From positions 1 to 6,048 of the forward strand of contig JAGOGN010000096.1 in the NCBI GenBank assembly GCA_017996675.1: DNA of 6,048 nucleotides, read 5' to 3'. The DNA comes from Lachnospiraceae bacterium (GTDB taxonomy: Bacteria > Bacillota_A > Clostridia > Lachnospirales > Lachnospiraceae). Positions within the stretch are counted from its first letter, which is position 1, and each line of letters begins with the position of its first letter. A model generated the notes under the pieces. That model was not told the origin of the DNA, did no database searches, and saw only the letters and a list, made by a program, of their open reading frames with translations. The position numbers and the translations under genes are program-made. Of the stretch, positions 1 to 5,341 are shown piece by piece.

Positions 1-106
1 TAGAAAAACCACCCACGTTCCAGTTGTTTTTATGGGCCATATTCATGATTTCCTGAATAATGGTCGTTTTTCCTATTTGAGATGGTCCTGTTAATAGTAT
101 ATGCAT
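1..106 (-). CDS. P-loop NTPase, N-terminal fragment (THEP1-like nucleoside-triphosphatase?)
   Basis: Only the first 35 codons are present; the gene runs off the left edge. The translation begins MHILLTGPSQIGKTTI, with a Walker A motif (GPSQIGKT, residues 7-14) almost at the N-terminus, and the visible part ends in GGFL. A very early P-loop followed about 20 residues later by a GGF segment resembles the THEP1/NTPase_1 family of small nucleoside-triphosphatases. A MobB-like or other small P-loop GTPase is an alternative, because the rest of the protein is not visible. The start is the ATG at 106-104: an in-frame TAG lies one codon upstream, so no longer start is possible. No Shine-Dalgarno sequence is seen before it. 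The gene is divergent from the transport operon and shares its 168-base control region, so a related function is plausible but unproven. Confidence 0.75.
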   Translation of the reverse strand, partial: MHILLTGPSQIGKTTIIQEIMNMAHKNNWNVGGFS

Positions 107-125
107 AAGCTATTTTAGCACGAAA

Positions 126-154
126 ATAGTAACAAAACAAGATTAAATTGTGAA
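126..154 (-). promoter_or_regulatory. Candidate sigma-A promoter for the divergent NTPase gene
   Basis: On the minus strand, TTCACA (154-149) and TACTAT (131-126) are separated by 17 bases, each close to the -35 and -10 consensus. Transcription would start near base 119, leaving only about a dozen untranslated bases before the ATG at 106. That fits the lack of a visible ribosome binding site. AT-rich DNA gives such matches by chance, so this is tentative. Confidence 0.4.
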
Positions 155-187
155 AAGTGTGACAATAAGACGGTTTGAAACAAAGTG

Positions 188-216
188 TTGATTATTTTGT
201 GGATTTAGTGTATAAA
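188..216 (+). promoter_or_regulatory. Sigma-A-type promoter of the transport/XdhC operon
   Basis: TTGATT (188-193) and TATAAA (211-216) are separated by exactly 17 bases, and each differs from the sigma-A consensus at one or two positions. Transcription would start near base 223, giving a leader of roughly 50 bases before the permease start. It is the best promoter match ahead of the operon, and no strong internal promoter was noticed in the tightly packed genes downstream. Confidence 0.65.
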
Positions 217-227
217 TTAAGTAATAC
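210..227 (+). promoter_or_regulatory. Palindrome over the -10 box, candidate operator
   Basis: GTATaAaTTAAgTaATAC is an 18-base imperfect palindrome centred on TTAA (217-220); 14 of its 18 positions are symmetric, with perfect GTAT/ATAC arms. It covers the -10 box and the predicted start site, where a bound repressor would block transcription. The ModE-type protein encoded at the operon's end is one possible binder. The site does not closely match the gapped ModE site known from E. coli, so the regulator is unassigned. Confidence 0.35.
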
Positions 228-251
228 TATTATGTTCGAGAAACTATAATA
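228..251 (+). repeat. Inverted repeat in the operon leader
   Basis: TATTAT (228-233) and ATAATA (246-251) are perfect 6-base complements around a 12-base loop. They lie just downstream of the predicted transcription start, so the leader RNA could form a weak AU-rich hairpin, or the DNA could be a second protein-binding site. The stem has no GC pairs and no following U-run, so it is not a terminator. Confidence 0.3.
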
Positions 252-265
252 AAGCTACTTTCAGT

Positions 266-269
266 GGAG
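266..269 (+). promoter_or_regulatory. Ribosome binding site deciding the permease start
   Basis: GGAG at 266-269 lies 5 bases before the ATG at 275. The in-frame GTG at 269 overlaps this GGAG and has no Shine-Dalgarno sequence of its own, so translation most likely starts at 275. Confidence 0.65.
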
Positions 270-274
270 TGCCT

Positions 275-1291
275 ATGTGGAAAAAATACAATACAGGAAC
301 GAAGTATTTGGTTTTTTTGATTACAGCATTAAGTATGACCGTTTTTTTCTCTTTCCTGGTAGGAAAATATGCCATTTCCGCCCATGAAATCATGGGGATT
401 TTAGGGTCTAAAATCGTGCCGATGAAGCAGTATTGGACCAATCAGATGGAAACAGTGTTTTTCCAGATTCGATTACCACGAATTTTAATGAGCGTTTTAG
501 TTGGTGGAGCACTGGCAACAGCAGGTGCCTGCTACCAAGGAGTTTTTCAAAATCCCATGGCGGCTCCTGATATTTTAGGAGCTTCTACCGGTGCGGCTTT
601 TGGTGCTGCGTTGGCTATTCTAATGCATGGCAGTAAAGTAATGATCACTGTCAGTGCCTTCTTTTTTAGTATTCTGAGTGTAATCCTGGTTTTAATTTTC
701 AGTAAGAAATCAATGGGAAGCAAGATTCTGGCTTTTGTTTTGTCGGGCATGATGATTGGTTCTCTTTTTAGTGCAGGTACTTCTTTCATCAAACTAGTGG
801 CTGATCCAAGTGATCAGCTCCCTTCGATTACGTACTGGTTAATGGGAAGTTTATCTGGGAGCACCTCTGAAAGTGTGAAGTTTGTTTTTTGGATCATGTT
901 AGTTGGTTGGATTCCGATTTTTCTAGTTCGGTGGAAAATGAATCTCTTAACTTTAGGAGACGAAGAGGCACAGACGATGGGAATTAAAATCAATCGAATT
1001 CGTATTGTTGTTATTGTAGCTGCAACATTATTAACTGCTGCGGCAGTATCTGTAAGCGGAATCATCGGGTGGGTCGGTCTGATTATTCCACACCTTGCAA
1101 GAAGAATGGTAGGGGGAAACTTCCGATATTTAATACCATGTTCGATGCTACTAGGTGGATGGTTTTTATTATTAGTGGATAACTTATCTAGAAATTTACT
1201 GACTAGTGAAATACCAATTGGAATTTTGACTGCACTGGTGGGAGCACCTTTTTTCCTTTATCTCCTTTCGGGAAAGGGGGAAAAGGTATGA
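275..1291 (+). CDS. FecCD-family ABC transporter permease (MolB/FecD/BtuC type)
   Basis: This 338-residue protein is the membrane channel subunit of an ABC importer and would act as a homodimer in the cytoplasmic membrane. It is strongly hydrophobic along its length, consistent with the roughly ten helices of the family, and has normal family length. Family hallmarks are visible: RLPRIL (66-71), the GACYQGVFQNP segment (84-94) followed by a glycine/alanine-rich stretch, GWVGLIIPHLARR (265-277), which belongs to the region that contacts the ATPase, and a C-terminal EIPIGILTALVGAPFF segment. The ATG at 275 is preferred over the in-frame GTG at 269 because only it has a correctly spaced ribosome binding site. 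The stop overlaps the ATPase start by 4 bases (ATGA). The family imports iron chelates, haem, cobalamin or, in MolB, molybdate/tungstate. The substrate cannot be read from this sequence; the XdhC and ModE-like neighbours favour molybdenum or tungsten. Confidence 0.93.
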   Translation: MWKKYNTGTKYLVFLITALSMTVFFSFLVGKYAISAHEIMGILGSKIVPMKQYWTNQMETVFFQIRLPRILMSVLVGGALATAGACYQGVFQNPMAAPDILGASTGAAFGAALAILMHGSKVMITVSAFFFSILSVILVLIFSKKSMGSKILAFVLSGMMIGSLFSAGTSFIKLVADPSDQLPSITYWLMGSLSGSTSESVKFVFWIMLVGWIPIFLVRWKMNLLTLGDEEAQTMGIKINRIRIVVIVAATLLTAAAVSVSGIIGWVGLIIPHLARRMVGGNFRYLIPCSMLLGGWFLLLVDNLSRNLLTSEIPIGILTALVGAPFFLYLLSGKGEKV

Positions 1292-2091
1292 AACTGGATG
1301 TTTCCAATCTTTCATTTTCCTATGGAGAAAAGTCGATATTAAAGGATCTTCATTTTTCCGTATCGGATGGAACTTTCTGCTCTCTAATTGGTTCGAATGG
1401 AGTGGGAAAGTCTACGTTATTAAAATGCATTTTAGGAATATATCGGGATTATCAAGGTCAAGTATCCATTGACGGTGAGGACATTCGCTTTCATAAACCG
1501 AGGGAACTTGCCAGGAAAATGGCGTATATTCCACAGTCCCATATCCCTGCTTTCCATTATAGTGTTTTAGATATGGTTTTAATGGGAACAACATCTGCAA
1601 TGACCGCATTTGCGAATCCGAAAGAGCAGGAGATTTTAGTGGCGCGAGAGGCAATGCGGCAAATTCAAATCAGTCATTTGGAACAGCGAGATTTCATGAA
1701 AATTAGCGGTGGGGAACAACAATTAGTTTTAATTGCGAGAGCACTTGCGCAAAAAGCCCATATTCTTATTATGGACGAACCTACGGCGAACCTTGATTAT
1801 GGAAATCAGTTGCGGGTGCTAGATCAAATGAAAAAATTAACAAAAAGTGGTTATACGGTGATTCAGTCCACGCATCAGCCTGAACAGGCATACCTTTATG
1901 GAGATCAGATTCTGGCCATGAAAGATGGCAGAGTATATGGAGATGGACCGCCCCAACAGATTATGAATGAACAATTGATACGGGATCTTTATGGTATTGA
2001 AACAAAGGAAGTTCGTGTTATGGAGGATCAAATACGAGTTTATGTACCTGCATATTTGGCGCAAATAAAGGAGGATAAAGGTGAAAAGTAG
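1288..2091 (+). CDS. ABC transporter ATP-binding protein (FecE/MolC type)
   Basis: This 267-residue cytoplasmic ATPase powers the importer formed with the preceding permease. All nucleotide-binding motifs appear intact: Walker A GSNGVGKST (35-43), Q-loop glutamine Q83 in YIPQ, signature ISGGEQQ (139-145), Walker B ILIMDEP (159-165) with catalytic E164, D-loop NLD (168-170) and switch histidine H196. The C-terminal part (GDGPPQQIM, then LYGIE) is typical of ATPases paired with FecCD permeases. A purine-rich GGGGG site at about 1276-1280 lies 7 bases before the start. The start overlaps the permease stop, and the end overlaps the binding-protein gene by 11 bases, so translation of the three subunits is probably coupled. 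The family assignment is firm; the transported substrate is inferred only from context. Confidence 0.95.
   Translation: MKLDVSNLSFSYGEKSILKDLHFSVSDGTFCSLIGSNGVGKSTLLKCILGIYRDYQGQVSIDGEDIRFHKPRELARKMAYIPQSHIPAFHYSVLDMVLMGTTSAMTAFANPKEQEILVAREAMRQIQISHLEQRDFMKISGGEQQLVLIARALAQKAHILIMDEPTANLDYGNQLRVLDQMKKLTKSGYTVIQSTHQPEQAYLYGDQILAMKDGRVYGDGPPQQIMNEQLIRDLYGIETKEVRVMEDQIRVYVPAYLAQIKEDKGEK
2069..2074 (+). promoter_or_regulatory. Ribosome binding site supporting a GTG start
   Basis: A perfect AGGAGG lies 6 bases before the GTG at 2081, inside the end of the ATPase gene. It supports GTG as the true start of the binding-protein gene: the later in-frame ATG codons would cut off the basic start of the signal peptide. 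Confidence 0.7.
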
Positions 2092-3160
2092 AAAAAGTAT
2101 CGTTTCATTGTTGATGATATTTGTGATGGTCATCATGGTAGGATGTAGTGGCGAAAAAAAAGCGGATACGACGCTGGATTTAAATATGAAAAGTGATAAG
2201 ACCTTTGAATTTGTAGATTCTGCAGGCAGGACAGTAACGCTTCCAAGAACCATTAAGCGCATTGCTCCTTCTGGTACAATGGCACAAATTATGCTCTTTG
2301 CGCTTGCACCTGATGAAATGGTTGGCCTGTCTGGAAAATGGGCTACTTCGGCAGAGCTGGTACTGAATCAGAACTATTTAAATTTACCTGTATTTGGTCA
2401 GTTTTATGGATCGAAGGATCTGAATATGGAAGCGCTTGCGGCGGCTAACCCTCAGGTTATTATTGATATTGGAGAAGCAAAGGATTCTGTTGTAGCTGAT
2501 ATGGATCAAATGTCAGAACAACTGGGCATTCCTACTGTATTTATTGAAGCAACTACAGAAGGGTCCGGAGATGCTTACCGTATGTTAGGAAAATTACTCG
2601 GCAAGGAGGAAGAAGCCGAGGAAATTGCAGTATACTGTGATCATATTTATGACTTGATTCAGAATACGATGAGTCAAATTCCAGAAAAGAAAAAGATTCT
2701 TTATTGTCTGGGAACGGATGGATTGAATGTCATTGGTCACAATTCTTTTCATAGTGAAGTGTTAAATATGATAGGAGAAAATGTGGCAGTTCTTGATCAA
2801 GTTTCATCGTTAGGAAGTGGTAACCCGGTATCAATGGAGCAATTGCTAAATTGGAATCCAGAGTATATTCTTTTTGCACCAGGCAGTGTTTATAGTCAAG
2901 TGGGAGAGAATCCTTTATGGCAGGGTTTAGACGCGATTAAATCCAAGAAATATTATGAAGCACCAAGTATTCCTTATAACTGGCTGGGATTTCCTCCTTC
3001 CGTGAACCGCTACATCGGAATGATCTGGCTTTGCGAACAGCTTTATCCGGATAAATTCGATTTTGATCTATATGGGGAAACAAAGCAGTTTTATGAAATG
3101 TTTTATCATTGTGAAATGACCGAGGAGCTCTATCAGAAAATCATGAATCATTCGAAGTGA
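2081..3160 (+). CDS. Lipoprotein substrate-binding protein of the FecCD-type importer (MolA-like)
   Basis: This 359-residue protein would capture the substrate outside the membrane and deliver it to the permease. The N-terminus is a lipoprotein signal: basic MKSRK, a hydrophobic stretch, and a lipobox ending MVGC with the lipidated cysteine at residue 22, followed by a charged linker. The mature part has the layout of the Peripla_BP_2 (helical-backbone) family: a TVTLPRTIKRIAP strand near residue 52, a region ending ANPQVIIDIG typical of the first lobe, and a second lobe containing NWNPEYILF. Near the C-terminus, NWLGFPPSVNR (300-310) is a segment I associate with MolA-like members of the family. 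Length is normal. The start is GTG with an excellent ribosome binding site. Molybdate or tungstate is the favoured ligand from context; an iron or cobalt chelate, or a cofactor, is possible. No binding residue can be assigned from sequence alone. Confidence 0.9.
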   Translation: MKSRKSIVSLLMIFVMVIMVGCSGEKKADTTLDLNMKSDKTFEFVDSAGRTVTLPRTIKRIAPSGTMAQIMLFALAPDEMVGLSGKWATSAELVLNQNYLNLPVFGQFYGSKDLNMEALAAANPQVIIDIGEAKDSVVADMDQMSEQLGIPTVFIEATTEGSGDAYRMLGKLLGKEEEAEEIAVYCDHIYDLIQNTMSQIPEKKKILYCLGTDGLNVIGHNSFHSEVLNMIGENVAVLDQVSSLGSGNPVSMEQLLNWNPEYILFAPGSVYSQVGENPLWQGLDAIKSKKYYEAPSIPYNWLGFPPSVNRYIGMIWLCEQLYPDKFDFDLYGETKQFYEMFYHCEMTEELYQKIMNHSK

Positions 3161-3178
3161 TAGCGAATAGGAGGTAAC

Positions 3179-4225
3179 ATGAATCAAGTAATCGATCAGG
3201 CAATGCAGTTAATGAATCAGGGACAGAATTTTGTAATGGCTTCCATCATTGAGCAAAAAGGTTCTGCACCAAGAGGAACAGGAGCAAAAATGTTTATTAC
3301 ACCTGACCAGATTTATGGGACGATAGGTGGTGGAGCAATGGAAGCACAGGTGATAGAAACAGCACGAAATCAAGTGCTTCAAACGGAAAAACCAGTATTA
3401 CTTAAATTTGATTTGAAACCAGAAAAGGCTGCAGAATGTGGATTTTTATGCGGGGGAGCATGTAGTATTTTGTTGAATTTTTTGGACGGAAAGCTAGATG
3501 AAACAAAGCGTTTATTTCAGGAATGGAAACGTGTAATCGAAGAAGGGAAAAAGGCTTGGATTATTTATGTTTTGCAGGATACTCCACAAGAGGGTAAAGC
3601 TTGTCAGCTTTTATTATCCATTCAGAAAGAGGGATTAATTGGACATTTTAAAGGAAATGAAAAGATTCGTGAAAATTTAATTATGAATCCAATTCGAGTG
3701 GCGATTCATGGGGACGCACAGACCGAAAATCAGTACTATCTGGAACCATTATTTTCTGGCGGGACCATTTATTTGTTTGGAGCGGGACATGTTTCGAAAG
3801 AGGTTGCAGCTCTAGCTTCTAATCTGGATTTTAATGTTGTCGTGTTTGATGATCGAGCAGAGTTTGCAAATCAGGACCGTTTTCCGGGATGTGAAATACA
3901 GGTATTGGAAAGTTTTGGAAGAATTCCAGTAATGGAACTATCGGATGAAAGTTATGTACTAATTATTACCAGAGGACATTTGCATGATAAAGAAGTGCTC
4001 GCCTGGGCACTGAACCAAAATCCTTATTACATTGGAATGATTGGTAGTATTACAAAGAGGGACGGAATTTATGAAGATTTGAAACGGCAGGGAGTGAAGA
4101 AAGAAGCATTAGATCGGGTATTTTGTCCAGTTGGACTAAATATCGGTGCACAAACGCCTGCAGAAATTGGGATTAGTATCCTTTCACAGTTGATTTTAAA
4201 GAGAGGGGAAAGAACCTATGAATAA
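3179..4225 (+). CDS. XdhC/CoxI-family protein, molybdenum hydroxylase maturation factor
   Basis: Known XdhC proteins bind molybdenum cofactor and assist its sulfuration and insertion into xanthine dehydrogenase-type enzymes; CoxI-type relatives serve CO dehydrogenase and similar enzymes. This 348-residue protein has both usual parts. The N-terminal XdhC/CoxI domain shows KGSAPRGTGAKMFI (27-40), GTIGGGAMEAQVIE (47-60) and a cysteine cluster CGFLCGGAC (C87, C91, C95). After a variable linker, the C-terminal Rossmann domain starts at about residue 196 with the nucleotide-binding loop GAGHVS (201-206) and continues through ITRGHLHD, YIGMIGS and CPVGLNIGAQTPAEIG (from C316). AGGAGG lies 4 bases before the ATG; the gap from the binding-protein gene is 18 bases, and the end overlaps the methyltransferase gene by 8 bases. 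No molybdenum hydroxylase is encoded in the window, so its client must lie elsewhere. Family confidence is high; the exact role here is inferred. Confidence 0.93.
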   Translation: MNQVIDQAMQLMNQGQNFVMASIIEQKGSAPRGTGAKMFITPDQIYGTIGGGAMEAQVIETARNQVLQTEKPVLLKFDLKPEKAAECGFLCGGACSILLNFLDGKLDETKRLFQEWKRVIEEGKKAWIIYVLQDTPQEGKACQLLLSIQKEGLIGHFKGNEKIRENLIMNPIRVAIHGDAQTENQYYLEPLFSGGTIYLFGAGHVSKEVAALASNLDFNVVVFDDRAEFANQDRFPGCEIQVLESFGRIPVMELSDESYVLIITRGHLHDKEVLAWALNQNPYYIGMIGSITKRDGIYEDLKRQGVKKEALDRVFCPVGLNIGAQTPAEIGISILSQLILKRGERTYE

Positions 4226-4958
4226 TATAGAGGAACGCCTTTTTCATTGGAATGAAAAAAGCATTCTGTGGTATCAAAATGCTGCCACCTATGGGAGTTA
4301 TCACGAGCAATTAGCAAAGCGTCTGATACCGCATATTGATCCTTCCAGTCGAGTATGCGATTTAGGGTGTGGCGTGGGATATCTGACAAAAGAGCTTTCT
4401 CCATTTGTGAAAGAAATTACAGGTTGCGATGCCAATCCAAAGGCGATTGAATTTTTACGACAGCAAATCAAGGAGCATCAGTTAGGAAATGTAGAAGCAC
4501 TACTTGCAGATATTGAAAGAATCGATCCACCGAAAGTACCTTATGACACAGTTATTTTGTGCCTATTTGGTGGTCTTCGTAATTGTTATGATCAGGTCAG
4601 TAAATGGACGGATAAGAAGATTATTTACATTTCTTCAATCAAAGAAAAACATGCATTTCATGCGGGTGGTCGAAAAAATTCAGGTGAAACAGCGGAGGAA
4701 ACCAGGGATTTTTTAGTGTCCAGAAATTTGAAATTTAATGTTGAAACTTTGAAATTACCATTTGGACAACCGTTAAAATCTATGGAAGAAGCCGTTGATT
4801 TTGTAAGGCATTATGATCAGTCCAGTACAAAACAGGAAATATATGATTACCTGAATGAAAAATTGATCATGAAACAGGAGGATGAAACTTATCCATTTTA
4901 TCTTCCAAATGAAAAAAGGCTGGCAATGTTTGTGATAGAGAGGAATGGAGCGGAATGA
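4218..4958 (+). CDS. Class I SAM-dependent methyltransferase, substrate unknown
   Basis: This 246-residue soluble protein has a recognisable S-adenosylmethionine-binding Rossmann fold: motif I DLGCGVGYL (48-56), the acidic residue at the end of strand 2 (D71 in GCDANP), D98 in LLADIE, and a later strand YDTVILCLFGG where motif IV would fall. An N-terminal helical segment of about 40 residues precedes motif I. The C-terminal 100 residues, with KHAFHAGGRKNSGE and a final PNEKRLAMFVIERN strand, do not match a methyltransferase subtype I can name. Its start overlaps the XdhC stop by 8 bases, and its stop overlaps the next start by 4 bases, so it is made together with the molybdenum-linked proteins. 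An AGGGG site at 4204-4208 precedes the start by 9 bases. It might methylate a small molecule handled by the transporter or a cofactor precursor, but nothing in the sequence shows the substrate. Confidence 0.85.
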   Translation: MNNIEERLFHWNEKSILWYQNAATYGSYHEQLAKRLIPHIDPSSRVCDLGCGVGYLTKELSPFVKEITGCDANPKAIEFLRQQIKEHQLGNVEALLADIERIDPPKVPYDTVILCLFGGLRNCYDQVSKWTDKKIIYISSIKEKHAFHAGGRKNSGETAEETRDFLVSRNLKFNVETLKLPFGQPLKSMEEAVDFVRHYDQSSTKQEIYDYLNEKLIMKQEDETYPFYLPNEKRLAMFVIERNGAE

Positions 4959-5269
4959 AGTATCATATCAAACTGACCTTGTATAAAGAGGAACGAGAAT
5001 ATGGCTTTGGTCCTGGAACATGTGAGCTATTAGAACGTGTGGAAGTGACCAGGTCCTTAAATCAGGCTGCAAAAGATATGGGAATGTCCTATAGTAAAGC
5101 CTGGAAATCTTTAAAAAATACGGAAGAAAATCTCGGAATTCAGTTATTGATTCGCAAAGGGCCACAAGGCTCGATTTTGTCGAAAGAAGGAAGTGCTCTG
5201 GTGCGCCTGTATCAGAATGCCTTGCTGAAAGCGGAATCTGTAATTGAGCAAGAAGTCAGCGGTTCGTAA
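4955..5269 (+). CDS. Stand-alone ModE-type winged helix-turn-helix regulator
   Basis: This 104-residue protein matches the N-terminal DNA-binding domain of ModE, the molybdate-responsive regulator, which is LysR-like. Hallmarks are YGFGPGTCELLE (16-27), the helix-turn-helix region AAKDMGMSYSKAWKSLKN (38-55) and LLIRKGPQGSILSKEG (64-79) at the wing, followed by a C-terminal helix suited to dimerisation. Full-length ModE carries two C-terminal MOP/TOBE domains that bind molybdate; this protein ends after the DNA-binding domain, so it must sense metal or ligand differently, or not at all. The glycine-rich wing typical of ModE is shorter here. The start overlaps the methyltransferase stop as ATGA, with GGAG 4 bases upstream. 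As the last gene of the operon it may control the operon's own promoter, possibly at the palindrome at 210-227; that link is inference. Confidence 0.85.
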   Translation: MKYHIKLTLYKEEREYGFGPGTCELLERVEVTRSLNQAAKDMGMSYSKAWKSLKNTEENLGIQLLIRKGPQGSILSKEGSALVRLYQNALLKAESVIEQEVSGS

Positions 5270-5277
5270 ACAAAATG

Positions 5278-5303
5278 ATTGCAGTGATTTAGGTAACTGT
5301 AAT
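5278..5303 (+). repeat. Inverted repeat ATTGCAGT-N10-ACTGTAAT between -35 and -10
   Basis: Arms at 5278-5285 and 5296-5303 pair at seven of eight positions, with a G-T at the eighth, around a 10-base spacer. The repeat fills the gap between the promoter boxes of the sensor gene and just touches the -10 box, a typical operator position. A third related copy, ATTACAG at 5324-5330, abuts the ribosome binding site. There is no U-run, so it is not a good terminator for the upstream operon. Confidence 0.45.
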
Positions 5304-5308
5304 ATAAT
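5279..5308 (+). promoter_or_regulatory. Candidate sigma-A promoter of the sensor gene
   Basis: TTGCAG (5279-5284) and a perfect TATAAT (5303-5308) are separated by 18 bases. Transcription would start near 5315, leaving a leader of roughly 25 bases. No sigma-D (flagellar) pattern was found here, although chemotaxis genes often use it. No terminator separates this from the preceding gene, so read-through from the operon is possible. Confidence 0.55.
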
Positions 5309-5328
5309 CAGATTAGAAAAAAAATTAC

Positions 5329-5334
5329 AGGAGG
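5329..5334 (+). promoter_or_regulatory. Ribosome binding site of the sensor gene
   Basis: A perfect AGGAGG lies 7 bases before the ATG at 5342 and fixes that start. Its first two bases are also the end of ATTACAG (5324-5330), which is exactly complementary to CTGTAAT at 5297-5303; in a read-through transcript the two could pair and partly cover the site. Confidence 0.75.
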
Positions 5335-5341
5335 ATTTTGT

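Noticed and set aside
147..166. ATTGT-N10-ACAAT inverted repeat and two TGTGA copies, considered as a Crp/Fnr-type site
   Set aside because: The arms are only 5 bases, the TGTGA copies are direct rather than inverted, and the site does not fit a Crp or Fnr palindrome; chance is likely in AT-rich DNA.
245..250. Perfect TATAAT close to the permease start, as an alternative -10 box
   Set aside because: The position 17 bases upstream (222-227, TAATAC) is not a -35 box, and the leader would be very short. The TTGATT-N17-TATAAA promoter is clearly better.
217..274. Molybdenum cofactor riboswitch or other large riboswitch in the leader
   Set aside because: The predicted leader is only about 50 bases, too short for the known Moco element, and holds only one weak AU-rich hairpin.
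1837..2262. 141-codon minus-strand open frame across the ATPase/binding-protein junction
   Set aside because: It is antisense to two well-supported genes, has no convincing ribosome binding site or recognisable domain, and its composition is that of a shadow frame.
5267..5300. Sigma-D (flagellar) promoter or intrinsic terminator after the ModE-type gene
   Set aside because: TAAA at 5267-5270 is not followed at the right spacing by a GCCGATAA-like box, and the inverted repeat has no following T-run, so neither is supported.
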